Positions 11,684 through 25,391 of a DNA stretch of 64,000 nt are shown here, piece after piece. The position numbers and the translations under genes are program-made. The notes beneath the pieces are model-generated. The model saw only the letters and a list, made by a program, of their open reading frames with translations, did not search any database and was not told the DNA's origin. The stretch covers positions 1,490,001 to 1,554,000 of the forward strand of contig NC_064038.1 in NCBI RefSeq assembly GCF_932526225.1, given 5' to 3'. Position 1 is the stretch's first letter, and every line of letters starts with the position of its first letter. This stretch comes from Nematostella vectensis (Eukaryota; Cnidaria; Anthozoa; Actiniaria; Edwardsiidae).

Positions 11684-13616
11684 AACATTAAAGTTCACAT
11701 ACTTGTTTACTTCCTCAAACTCTTTGCTTTGTGTTTTTTGTTAACTTCCTAGGAACAAATTGAATACATATAATCAATAAATCCAGCTAGCTTATTTTGC
11801 AAACTCACTTTTTTTTATTATTTTTGCGCAAAACCAATAAGCATTAGGGGGGTCAAGCACAAAGAAAGAAAACGAATAAAAAAAAGCCCATTGGCCTGGG
11901 ATCGAACCCGGTCTGAAGAACAAAACGGAAACCATACATACGGATTACCCAATCGGTATGGCAGCACAAGGCTTTTACGGAAGGCTGTAAAGAACCCGAA
12001 GGCCCCAAGCACCGATATTTCCGAGCGAATATGCTGTACAACACTCTTGCAAGGTTATCCCAACCCGCGCATTAATGGGGAGGACAATAACCAGGATCCC
12101 AGGCCTGTAATACGGTTACGCCACGCACAGCTCGCCGAGATTGTGGATGACAAAAAATAGAGGTCTATTTGGGCGTCTTGGGTCCCTTGGGGATTCGCCA
12201 TGCGCACGGGCGCATCTCTTTTATTGTGTACATGACATCAAATTAGCGAAGAAAAAAGACGCTGTTTTGGTATCATGTGAAAAGCATAAAATAATTAGAA
12301 ATAAAGACGTAAGGTGGGAGAATATTGACATATTCATATTAGAATATTGACAAAATCCGCAATATTGTCTACGCTGACTAAGTAAAGCTGTATTTTACTT
12401 TAAAGGGGCAGCAGCATAGTACTGCGCATGTCTGGAGTCAGTGTTTATTGTAGGCTTTTAAGTGTCTACAAACAGTTGAACTTTTTAAAAGCTGTCAATA
12501 CCTTATTAAATAATATGCAATATTATATTGAAAACTATGTTAATTGACAGTTTGTGGTCATTTTTTTTTGTTTTGTTTAAAGTCTTCCACATGTACCAAA
12601 AGCTCATAAGTCAGTATTAGAATTTCACTGAAGTTCATTGTGTCAGGGCTCTAGAGCTATTGCAAATCTCTTAAACATGACACTCCCCCTTTGTTTTATT
12701 TTTAGTTTTGTTCTATTATTATTATTATTATTATTTTCATTTTTAGAGGGGGAGGGGAATTCAGCTAAAAATAGCCAAGGGTCAATTCAAGCAACTAGTA
12801 CAAAAGATGTTTTTTTGCAGTCCTTTATTCAATATATTCAAGGTTATCATGCAATTCTGTTGTTTGACTGCATATATATATATTTTTTCTTTCTTTTCAT
12901 TACAAGTTCTATATGTGTAAGTGGTGACCATAGCTATGATTACTATTATTTAGAATATTTTTTTACCTACTAACAGAAAACAACTTGACTGCAAAACACT
13001 TACTGTAGGGCACTCGATATTAGGCATTACTTTCATGTGGATGTAAGGTTGAAATGTCAAAACCTTCATTAACCCGTGAACTACGCTTTAGCGTATTACA
13101 CTTTGTTGTGATCTGATTCTATTGTTCTTTTTTGTGTTTTACTAACTATTACCGTTTAACTATCACACTTTGTTTCACGGGTTAATGAAAACCACTCTAA
13201 TTACTTACAGTAATTCTTTTTTAATATTATTATTTACTTGTATAATTTAGATGAGCAATACATATTTCTTCTTGGCCTTGAAGAGCTCATCTCGTTCCTC
13301 ATAAATAACAAACAAAATGAAGTTTGTTCTTATTTTGGTGCAAAGGAATCCACAGTAGTTTTCTAATCAGATAATTGTTTTTTTTTTAACACTCACCTGT
13401 TATTTCAACAGCTCTTACTTGAGTTTGCTTGTCTCAGAAATAGACCTTGCTTAATAAACAAATATATCTTACAAACTTATTTAATAATAGGTAACAACTG
13501 CAATATTGTATGAAGAGAGTGCCCCTCCCTTCCCCCTGCTATTGTTACCTCTCCCCTCTCCACCAGTTAAGCATTCTATGTATGCTTCCCTGTACAAAAT
13601 GCGCCCCTTCAAATAG
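11684..13616 (+). repeat. Satellite unit 7 (23-bp deletion)
   Basis: 1933 bp. The left half is nearly identical to unit 6. The right half is A-type and carries the same 23-bp deletion as unit 2, near 13545. This implies exchange between non-adjacent units. Confidence 0.95.
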
Positions 13617-15582
13617 AACATTAAAGTTCACATACTTGTTTACTTCCTCAAACTCTTTGCTTTGTGTTTTTTGTTAACTTCCTAGGAACAAATTGAATAC
13701 ATATAATAAATAAATCCAGCAAGCTTATTTCGCAAACTCACTTTTTTTTATTATTTTTGCGCAAAACCAATTAGGATTAGGGGTGTCAAGCACAAAGAAA
13801 GAAAACGAATAAAAAAAAAGCCCATTGGCCTGGGATCGAACCCGGTCTGAAGAACAAAACGGAAACCATACATACGGATTACCCAATCGGTATGGCAGCA
13901 CAAGGCTTTTACGGAAGGCTGTAAAGAATCCGAAGGCCCCAAGCACCGATATTTCCGAGCGAATATGCTGTACAACACTCTTGCAAGGTTATCCCAACCC
14001 GCGCATTAATGGGGAGGACAATAACCAGGATCCCAGGCCTGTAATACGGTTACGCCACGCACAGCTCGCCGAGATTGTGGATGACAAAAAATAGAGGTCT
14101 ATTTGGGCGTCTTGGGTCCCTTGGGGACTCGCCATGAGCACGGGCGCATCTCTTTTATTGTGTACATGACATCAAATTAGCGAAGAAAAAAGACGCTGTT
14201 TTGGTATCATGTGAAAAGCATAAAATAAATAGAAATAAAGACGTAAGGGGGGAGAATATTGACATATTCATATTAGAATATTGACAAAATCCGCAATATT
14301 GTCTACGCTGACTAAGTAAAGCTGTATTTTACTTTAAAGGGGCAGCAGCATAGTACTGCGCATGTCTGGAGTCAGTGTTTATTGTAGGCTTTTAAGTGTC
14401 TACAAACAGTTGAACTTTTTAAAAACTGTGAATACCTTATTAAATAATATGCAATATTATATTGAAAACTATGTTAATTGACAGTTTGTGGTCATTTTTT
14501 TTGTTTTGTTTAAAGTCTCCCACATGTACCAAAAGCTCATAAGTCAGTATTAGAATTTCACTGAAGTTCATTGTGTCAGGGCTCTAGAGCTATTGCAAAT
14601 CTCTTAAACATGACACTCCCCCTTTGTTTTATTTTTAGTTTTGTTCTATTATTATTATTATTATTATTTTCTTTTTTAGAGTGGGAGGGGAATTCAGCTA
14701 AAAATAGCCAAGGGTCAATTCAAGCAACTAGTACAAAAGATGTTTTTTTGCAGTCCTTTATTCAATATATTCAAGGTTATCATGCAATTCTGTTGTTTGA
14801 CTGCATATATATATATATTTTTTTTTCTTTCTTTTTATTACAAGTTCTATATGTGTAAGTGGTGACCATAGCTATGATTACTATTATTTAGAATAATTTT
14901 TTACCTACTAACAGAAAACAACTTGACTGCAAAACACTTACTGTAGGGCACTCGATATTAGGCATTACTTTCATGTGGATGTAAGGTTGAAATGTCAAAA
15001 CCTTCATTAACCCGTGAACTACGCTTTAGCGTATTACACTTTGTTGTGATCTGATTCTATTGTTCTTTTCTGTATTTTACTAACTATTACCGTTTAACTA
15101 TCACACTTTGTTTCACGGATTAATGAAAACCTCTCTAATTACTTACAGTAATTCTTTTTTAATATTATTATTTACTTGTATAATTTAGATGAGCAATACA
15201 TATTTCTTCTTGGCCTTGTAGAGCTCATCTCGTTTCTCATAAATAACAAACAAAATGAAGTTTGTTCTTATTTGGTGCAAATGAATCTACATTAGTTTTC
15301 TAATCAGATAAATGTTTTTTTTTAACACTCACCTGTTATTTCAACAGCCTTACTTGAGTTTGCTTGTCTCAGAAAAAGACCTTGCTTAATAAACAAAGAC
15401 ATGTTACAAACTTATTTAATAATAGGCTGATAGGTTACAACTGCAATATTGTATAAAGAGAGTGCCCCTCCCTTCCCCCTGCTATTGTTGACATTATGCT
15501 CAATTAACTGTTACCTCTCCCCTCTCCACCAGTTAAGCATTCTATGTATGCTTCCCTGTACAAAATGCGCCCCTTCAAATAG
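13617..15582 (+). repeat. Satellite unit 8 (8-bp duplication)
   Basis: 1966 bp. An extra 'ctgatagg' at about 15427 gives 'aataggctgataggttac', found in no other unit. The right part mixes A- and B-type variants. Confidence 0.95.
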
Positions 15583-17587
15583 AACATTAAAGTTCACATA
15601 CTTGTTTACTTCCTCAAACTCTTTGCTTTGTGTTTTTTGTTAACTTCCTAGGAACAAATTGAATACATATAATCAATAAATCCAGCTAGCTTATTTTGCA
15701 AACTCACTTTTTTTTATTATTTTTGCGCAAAACCAATCAGCATTAGGGGGGTCAAGCACAAAGAAAGAAAACGAATAAAAAAAAGCCCATTGGCCTGGGA
15801 TCGAACCCGGTCTGAAGAACAAAACGGAAACCATACATACGGATTACCCAATCGGTATGGCAGCACAAGGCTTTTACGGAAGGCTGTAAAGACCCCGAAG
15901 GCCCCAAGCACCGATATTTCCGAGCGAATATGCTGTACAACACTCTTGCAAGGTTATCCCAACCCGCGCATTAATGGGGAGGACAATAACCAGGATCCCA
16001 GGCTTTTAATACGGTTACGCCACGCACAGCTCGCCGAGATTGTGGATGACAAAAAATAGAGGTCTATTTGGGCGTCTTGGGTCCCTTGGGGATTCGCCAT
16101 GCGCACGGGCGCATCTCTTTTATTGTGTACATGACATCAAATTAGCGAAGAAAAAAGACGCTGTTTTGGTATCATGTGAAAAGCATAAAATAAATAGAAA
16201 TAAAGACGTAAGGGGGGAGAATATTGACATATTCATATTAGAATATTGACAAAATCCGCAATATTGTCTACGCTGACTAAGTAAAGCTGTATTTTACTTT
16301 AAAGGGGCAGCAGCATAGTACTGCGCATGTCTGGAGTCAGTGTTTATTGTAGTCTTTTAAGTGTCTACAAACAGTTGAATTTTTTTAAAGCTGTCAATAC
16401 CTTATTAAATAATATGCAATATTATATTGAAAACTATGTTAATTGACAGTTTGTGGTCATTTTTTTTGTTTTGTTTAAAGTCTCCCACATGTACCAAAAG
16501 CTCATAAGTCAGTATTAGAATTTCACTGAAGTTCATTGTGTCAAGGCTCTAGAGCTATTGCAAATCTCTTAAACATGACACTCCCCCTTTAAAGGAAAGT
16601 AAAAAAAAATCAAAATTGTTAGTGGGGGTCTCTGTTGTGTTTGTTTTCTTTTTAGTTTAGTTCTATTATTATTATTATTTTCTTTTTTAGAGGGGGATGG
16701 GAATTCAGCTAAAAATAGCCAAGGGTCAATTCAAGCAACTAGTACAAAAGATGTTTTTTTTGCAGTCCTTTATTCAATATATTCAAGGTTATCATGCAAT
16801 TCTGTTGTTTGACTGCATATATATATATATATTTTTTCTTTCTTTTCATTACAAGTTCTATATGTGTAAGTGGTGACCATAGCTATGATTACTATTATTT
16901 AGAATATTTTTTTACCTACTAACAGAAAACAACTTGACTGCAAAACACTTACTGTAGGGCACTCGATATTAGGCATTACTTCCATGTGGATGTAAGGTTG
17001 AAATGTCAAAACCTTCATTAACCCGTGAACTACGCTTTAGCGTATTGCACTTTGTTGTGATCTGATTCTATTGTTCTTTTTTGTGTTTTACTAACTATTA
17101 CCGTTTAACTATCACACTTTGTTTCACGGGTTAATGAAAACCACTCTAATTACTTACAGTAATTCTTTTTTAATATTATTATTTACTTGTATAATTTAGA
17201 TGAGCAATACATATTTCTTCTTGGCCTTGAAGAGCTCATCTCGTTCCTCATAAATAACAAACAAAATGAAGTTTGTTCTTATTTTGGTGCAAAGGAATCC
17301 ACAGTAGTTTTCTAATCAGATAATTGTTTTTTTTTAACACTCACCTGTTATTTTAACAGCTCTTACTTGAGTTTGCTTGTCTCAGAAATAGACCTTGCTT
17401 AATAAACAAATATATCTTACAAACTTATTTAATAATAGGTAACAACTGCAATATTGTATGAAGAGAGTGCCCCTCCCTTCCCCCTGCTATTGTTGACATT
17501 ATGCTCAATAAACTGTTACCTCTCCCCTCTCCACCAGTTAAGCATTCTATGTATGCTTCCCTGTACAAAATGCGCCCCTTCAAATAG
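15583..17587 (+). repeat. Satellite unit 9 (long form, ancestral segment retained)
   Basis: 2005 bp, the longest unit. After the 'ccccctt' at 16588 it keeps about 55 bp (about 16589-16645, with 'gtgggggtctctgttgtg') missing from every other unit of the array. The diverged edge copy has the matching segment at 46885-46925. The intact TTAA end of the internal element is therefore visible only here and in the edge copy. Confidence 0.95.
16303..16588. mobile_element. Same TTAA-flanked MITE with both TTAA sites, unit 9
   Basis: Flanked by TTAA at 16299-16302 and 16589-16592. The terminal inverted repeats 'aggggcag...' and '...actccccct' still face each other but have diverged. Length about 286 bp. 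TTAA duplications are typical of piggyBac-type transposition; there is no coding capacity. Confidence 0.75.
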
Positions 17588-19540
17588 AACATTAAAGTTC
17601 ACATACTTGTTTACTTCCTCAAACTCTTTGCTTTGTGTTTTTTGTTAACTTCCTAGGAACAAATTGAATACATATAATAAATAAATCCAGCAAGCTTATT
17701 TCGCAAACTCACTTTTTTTTATTATTTTTGCGCAAAACCAATCAGGATTAGGGGTGTCAAGCACAAAGAAAGAAAACGAATAAAAAAAAGCCGATTGGCC
17801 TGGGATCGAACCCGGTCTGAAGAACAAAACGGAAACCATACATACGGATTACCCAATCGGTATGGCAGCACAAGGCTTTTACGGAAGGCTGTAAAGAACC
17901 CGAAGGCCCCAAGCACCGATATTTCCGAGCGAATATGCTGTACAACACTCTTGCAAGGTTATCCCAACCCGCGCATTAATGGGGAGGACAATAACCAGGA
18001 TCCCAGGCCTGTAATACGGTTACGCCACGCACAGCTCGCCAAGATTGTGGATGACAAAAAATAGAGGTCTATTTGGGCGTCTAGGGTCCCTTGGGGACTC
18101 GCTATGAGCACGGGCGCATCTCTTTTATTGTGTACATGACATCAAATTAGCGAAGAAAAAAGACGCTGTTTTGGTATCATGTGAAAAGCATAAAATAAAT
18201 AGAAATAAAGACGTAAGGGGGGAGAATATTGACATATTCATATTAGAATATTGACAAAATCCGCAATATTGTCTACGCTGACTAAGTAAAGCTGTATTTT
18301 ACTTTAAAGGGGCAGCAGCATAGTACTGCGCATGTCTGGAGTCAGTGTTTATTGTAGGCTTTTAAGTGTCTACAAACAGTTGAACTTTTTAAAAACTGTG
18401 AATACCTTATTAAATAATATGCAATATAATATTGAAAACTATGTTAATTGACAGTTTGTGGTCATTTTTTTTGTTTTGTTTAAAGTCTCCCACATGTACC
18501 AAAAGCTCATAAGTCAGTATTAGAATTTCACTGAAGTTCATTGTGTCAGGGCTCTAGAGCTATTGCAAATCTCTTAAACATGACACTCCCCCTTTGTTTT
18601 ATTTTTAGTTTTGTTCTATTATTATTATTATTTTTTTCTTTTTTAGAGGGGGAGGGGAATTCAGCTAAAAATAGCCAAGGGTCAATTCAAGCAACTAGTA
18701 CAAAAGATGTTTTTTTGCAGTCCTTTATTCAATATATTCAAGGTTATCATGCAATTCCGTTGTTTGACTGCATATATATATATATTTTTTTTCTTTCTTT
18801 TTATTACAAATTCTATATGTGTAAGTGGTGACTATAGCTATGATTACTATTATTTAGAATAATTTTTTACCTACTAACAGAAAACAACTTGACTGCAAAA
18901 CACTTACTGTAGGGCACTCGATATTAGGCATTACTTCCATGTGGATGTAAGGTTGAAATGTCAAAACCTTCATTAACCCGTGAACTACGCTTTAGCGTAT
19001 TACACTTTGTTGTGATCTGATTCTATTGTTCTTTTTTGTGTTTTACTAACTATTACCGTTTAACTATCACACTTTGTTTCACGGGTTAATGAAAACCACT
19101 CTAATTACTTACAGTAGTTCTTTTTTAATATTATCATTTACTTGTATAATTTAGATGAGCAATACATATTTCTTTATGGCTTTGTAGAGCTCATCTCGTT
19201 TCTCATAAATAACAAACAAAATGAAGTTTGTTCTTATTTTGGTGCAAAGGAATCTACAGTAGTTTTCTAATCAGATAAATGTTTTTTTTAACACTCACCT
19301 GTTATTTCAACAGCCTTACTTGAGTTTGCTTGTCTCAGAAAAAGACCTTGCTTAATAAACAAAGACATGTTACAAACTTATTTAATAATAGGTTACAACT
19401 GCAATATTGTATAAAGAGAGTGCCCCTCCCTTCCCCCTGCTATTGTTGACATTATGCTCAATAAACTGTTACCTCTCCCCTCTCCACCAGTTAAGCATTC
19501 TATGTATGCTTCCCTGTACAAAATGCGCCCTTTCAAATAG
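17588..19540 (+). repeat. Satellite unit 10
   Basis: 1953 bp. First unit in the window with 'gccgattggcc' in place of 'gcccattggcc' beside the tRNA-like module. Private 'gtctagggtccc' near 18080. Confidence 0.95.
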
Positions 19541-21495
19541 AACATTAAAGTTCACATACTTGTTTACTTCCTCAAACTCTTTGCTTTGTGTTTTTTGTTA
19601 ACTTCCTAGGAACAAATTGAATACATATAATAAATAAATCCAGCAAGCTTTTTTCGCAAACTCACTTTTTTTTATTATTTTTGCGCAAAACCAATCAGGA
19701 TTAGGGGTGTCAAGCACAAAGAAAGAAAACGAATAAAAAAAAGCCCATTGGCCTGGGATCGAACCCGGTCTGAAGAACAAAACGGAAACCATACATACGG
19801 ATTACCCAATCGGTATGGCAGCACAAGGCTTTTACGGAAGGCTGTAAAGAACCCGAAGGCCCCAAGCACCGATATTTCCGAGCGAATATGCTGTACAACA
19901 CTCTTGCAAGGTTATCCCAACCCGTGCATTAATGGGGAGGACAATAACCAGGATCCCAGGCCTGTAATACGGTTACGCCACGCACAGCTCGCCGAGATTG
20001 TGGATGACAAAAGATAGAGGTCTATTTGGGCGTCTTGGGTCCCTTGGGGACTCGCCATGAGCACGGGCGCATCTCTTTTATTGTGTACATGACATCAAAT
20101 TAGCGAAGAAAAAAGACGCTGTTTTGGTATCATGTGAAAAGCATAAAATAAATAGAAATAAAGACGTAAGGGGGGAGAATATTGACATATTCATATTAGA
20201 ATATTGACAAAATCCGCAATATTGTCTACGCTGACTAAGTAAAGCTGTATTTTACTTTAAAGGGGCAGCAGCATAGTACTGCGCATGTCTGGAGTCAGTG
20301 TTTATTGTAGGCTTTTAAGTGTCTACAAACAGTTGAACTTTTTAAAAACTGTGAATACCTTATTAAATAATATGCAATATTATATTGAAAACTATGTTAA
20401 TTGACAGTTTGTGGTCATTTTTTTTTTGTTTGTTTAAAGTCTCCCACATGTACCAAAAGCTCATAAGTCAGTATTAGAATTTCACTGAAGTTCATTGTGT
20501 CAGGGCTCTAGAGCTATTGCAAATCTCTTAAACATGACACTCCCCCTTTGTTTTATTTTTAGTTTTGTTCTATTATTATTATTATTTTCATTTTTAGAGT
20601 GGGAGGGGAATTCAGCTAAAAATAGCCAAGTGTCAATTCAAGCAACTAGTACAAAAGATGTTTTTTTGCAGTCCTTTATTCAATATATTCAAGGTTATCA
20701 TGCAATTCCGTTGTTTGACTGCATATATATATATATATATATTTTTTTCTTTCTTTTTATTACAAGTTCTATATGTGTAAGTGGTGACTATAGCTATGAT
20801 TACTATTATTTAGAATAATTTTTTACCTACTAACAGAAAACAACTTGACTGCAAAACACTTACTGTAGGGCACTCGATATTAGGCATTACTTCCATGTGG
20901 ATGTAAGGTTGAAATGTCAAAACCTTCATTAACCCGTGAACTACGCTTTAGCGTATTACACTTTGTTGTGATCTGATTCTATTGTTCTTTTTTGTGTTTT
21001 ACTAACTATTACCGTTTAACTATCACACTTTGTTTCACGGGTTAATGAAAACCACTCTAATTACTTACAGTAGTTCTTTTTTAATATTATCATTTACTTG
21101 TATAATTTAGATGAGCAATACATATTTCTTTATGGCTTTGTAGAGCTCATCTCGTTTCTCATAAATAACAAACAAAATGAAGTTTGTTCTTATTTTGGTG
21201 CAAAGGAATCTACAGTAGTTTTCTAATCAGATAAATGTTTTTTTAACACTCACCTGTTATTTCAACAGCCTTACTTGAGTTTGCTTGTCTCTGAAAAAGA
21301 CCTTGCTTAATAAACAAAGACATGTTACAAACTTATTTAATAATAGGTTACAACTGCAATATTGTATAAAGAGAGTGCCCCTCCCTTCCCCCTGCTATTG
21401 TTGACATTATGCTCAATAAACTGTTACCTCTCCCCTCTCCACCAGTTAAGCATTCTATGTATGCTTCCCTGTACAAAATGCGCCCTTTCAAATAG
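19541..21495 (+). repeat. Satellite unit 11
   Basis: 1955 bp. Left part A-type, right part B-type. Longest (TA)n tract of the array, at about 20723-20742. Confidence 0.95.
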
Positions 21496-23443
21496 AACAT
21501 TAAAGTTCACATACTTGTTTACTTCCTCAAACTCTTTGCTTTGTGTTTTTTGTTAACTTCCTAGGAACAAATTGAATACATATAATCAATAAATCCAGCT
21601 AGTTTATTTTGCAAACTCACTTTTTTTTATTATTTTTGCGCAAAACCAATCAGCATTAGGGGGGTCAAGCACAAAGAAAGAAAACGAATAAAAAAAAGCC
21701 CATTGGCCTGGGATCGAACCCGGTCTGAAGAACAAAACGGAAACCATACATACGGATTACCCAATCGGTATGGCAGCACAAGGCTGTTACGGAAGGCTGT
21801 AAAGAACCCGAAGGCCCCAAGCACCGATATTTCCGAGCGAATATGCTGTACAACACTCTTGCAAGGTTATCCCAACCCGCGCATTAATGGGGAGGACAAT
21901 AACCAGGATCCCAGGCCTGTAATACGGTTACGCCACGCACAGCTCGCCGAGATTGTGGATGACAAAAAATAGAGGTCTATTTGGGCGTCTTGGCTCCCTT
22001 GGGGATTCGCCATGCGCACGGGCGCATCTCTTTTATTGTGTACATGACATCAAATTAGCGAAGAAAAAAGACGCTGTTTTGGTATCATGTGAAAAGCATA
22101 AAATAAATAGAAATAAAGACGTAAGGGGGGAGAATATTGACATATTCATATTAGAATATTGACAAAATCCGCAATATTGTCTACGCTGACTAAGTAAAGC
22201 TGTATTTTACTTTAAAGGGGCAGCAGCATAGTACTGCGCATGTCTGGAGTCAGTGTTTATTGTAGGCTTTTAAGTGTCTACAAACAGTTGAACTTTTTAA
22301 AAGCTGTCAATACCTTATTAAATAATATGCAATATTATATTGAAAACTATGTTAATTGACAGTTTGTGGTCATTTTTTTTGTTTTGTTTAAAGTCTTCCA
22401 CATGTACCAAAAGCTCATAAGTCAGTATTAGAATTTCACTGAAGTTCATTGTGTCAGGGCTCTAGAGCTATTGCAAATCTCTTAAACATGACACTCCCCC
22501 TTTGTTTTATTTTTAGTTTTGTTCTATTATTATTATTATTATTTTCTTTTTTAGAGGGGGAGGGGAATTCAGCTAAAAATAGCCAAGGGTCAATTCAAGC
22601 AACTAGTACAAAAGATGTTTTTTTGCAGTCCTTTATTCAATATATTCAAGGTTATCATGCAATTCTGTTGTTTGACTGCATATATATATATTTTTTCTTT
22701 CTTTTCATTACAAGTTCTATATGTGTAAGTGGTGACCATAGCTATGATTACTATTATTTAGAATATTTTTACCTACTAACAGAAAACCACTTGACTGCAA
22801 AACACTTACTGTAGGGCACTCGATATTAGGCATTACTTTCATGTGGATGTAAGGTTGAAATGTCAAAACCTTCATTAACCCGTGAACTACGCTTTAGCGT
22901 ATTACACTTTGTTGTGATCTTATTCTATTGTTCTTTTTTGTGTTTTACTAACTATTACCGTTTAACTATCACACTTTGTTTCACGGGTTAATGAAAACCA
23001 CTCTAATTACTTACAGTAATTCTTTTTTAATATTATTATTTACTTGTATAATTTAGATGAGCAATACATATTTCTTCTTGGCCTTGAAGAGCTCATCTCG
23101 TTCCTCATAAATAACAAACAAAATGAAGTTTGTTCTTATTTTGGTGCAAAGGAATCCACAGTAGTTTTCTAATCAGATAATTGTTTTTTTTAACACTCAC
23201 CTGTTATTTCAACAGCTCTTACTTGAGTTTGCTTGTCTCAGAAATAGACCTTGATTAATAAACAAATATATCTTACAAACTTATTTAATAATAGGTAACA
23301 ACTGCAATATTGTATGAAGAGAGTGCCCCTCCCTTCCCCCTGCTATTGTTGACATTATGCTCAATAAACTGTTACCTCTCCCCTCTCCACCAGTTAAGCA
23401 TTCTATGTATGCTTCCCTGTACAAAATGCGCCCCTTCAAATAG
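21496..23443 (+). repeat. Satellite unit 12
   Basis: 1948 bp. Carries 'gtcttggctcccttgg', shared with units 16 and 19, so it resembles the third monomer of the higher-order repeat but lacks its 'ggtcttaagaac' change. Confidence 0.95.
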
Positions 23444-25391
23444 AACATTAAAGTTCACATACTTGTTTACTTCCTCAAACTCTTTGCTTTGTGTTTTTTG
23501 TTAACTTCCTAGGAACAAATTGAATACATATAATAAATAAATCCAGCAAGCTTATTTCGCAAACTCACTTTTTTTTATTATTTTTGCGCAAAACCAATCA
23601 GGATTAGGGGTGTCAAGCACAAAGAAAGAAAACGAATAAAAAAAAGCCGATTGGCCTGGGATCGAACCCGGTCTGAAGAACAAAACGGAAACCATACATA
23701 CGGATTACCCAATCGGTATGGCAGCACAAGGCTTTTACGGAAGGCTGTAAAGAACCCGAAGGCCCCAAGCACCGATATTTCCGAGCGAATATGCTGTACA
23801 ACACTCTTGCAAGGTTATCCCAACCCGCGCATTAATGGGGAGGACAATAACCAGGATCCCAGGCCTGTAATACGGTTACGCCACGCACAGCTCGCCAAGA
23901 TTGTGGATGACAAAAAATAGAGGTCTATTTGGGCGTCTTGGGTCCCTTGGGGACTCGCTATGAGCACGGGCGCATCTCTTTTATTGTGTACATGACATCA
24001 AATTAGCGAAGAAAAAAGACGCTGTTTTGGTATCATGTGAAAAGCATAAAATAAATAGAAATAAAGACGTAAGGGGGGAGAATATTGACATATTCATATT
24101 AGAATATTGACAAAATCCGCAATATTGTCTACGCTGACTAAGTAAAGCTGTATTTTACTTTAAAGGGGCAGCAGCATAGTACTGCGCATGTCTGGAGTCA
24201 GTGTTTATTGTAGGCTTTTAAGTGTCTACAAACAGTTGAACTTTTTAAAAGCTGTCAATACCTTATTAAATAATATGCAATATTATATTGAAAACTATGT
24301 TAATTGACAGTTTGTGGTCATTTTTTTTGTTTTGTTTAAAGTCTTCCACATGTACCAAAAGCTCATAAGTCAGTATTAGAATTTCACTGAAGTTCATTGT
24401 GTCAGGGCTCTAGAGCTATTGCAAATCTCTTAAACATGACACTCCCCCTTTGTTTTATTTTTAGTTTTGTTCTATTATTATTATTATTATTTTCTTTTTT
24501 AGAGGGGGAGGGGAATTCAGCTAAAAATAGCCAAGGGTCAATTCAAGCAACTAGTACAAAAGATGTTTTTTTGCAGTCCTTTATTCAATATATTCAAGGT
24601 TATCATGCAATTCTGTTGTTTGACTGCATATATATATATTTTTTCTTTCTTTTCATTACAAGTTCTATATGTGTAAGTGGTGACCATAGCTATGATTACT
24701 ATTATTTAGAATATTTTTACCTACTAACAGAAAACCACTTGACTGCAAAACACTTACTGTAGGGCACTCGATATTAGGCATTACTTTCATGTGGATGTAA
24801 GGTTGAAATGTCAAAACCTTCATTAACCCGTGAACTACGCTTTAGCGTATTACACTTTGTTGTGATCTGATTCTATTGTTCTTTTTTGTGTTTTACTAAC
24901 TATTACCGTTTAACTATCACACTTTGTTTCACGGGTTAATGAAAACCACTCTAATTACTTACAGTAATTCTTTTTTAATATTATTATTTACTTGTATAAT
25001 TTAGATGAGCAATACATATTTCTTCTTGGCCTTGAAGAGCTCATCTCGTTCCTCATAAATAACAAACAAAATGAAGTTTGTTCTTATTTTGGTGCAAAGG
25101 AATCCACAGTAGTTTTCTAATCAGATAATTGTTTTTTTTAACACTCACCTGTTATTTCAACAGCTTTTACTTGAGTTTGCTTGTCTCAGAAATAGACCTT
25201 GATTAATAAACAAATATATCTTACAAACTTATTTAATAATAGGTAACAACTGCAATATTGTATGAAGAGAGTGCCCCTCCCTTCCCCCTGCTATTGTTGA
25301 CATTATGCTCAATAAACTGTTACCTCTCCCCTCTCCACCAGTTAAGCATTCTATGTATGCTTCCCTGTACAAAATGCGCCCCTTCAAATAG
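23444..25391 (+). repeat. Satellite unit 13
   Basis: 1948 bp. Has 'gccgattggcc' and 'gctcgccaagattg'. Essentially identical to units 14 and 17. Confidence 0.95.
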
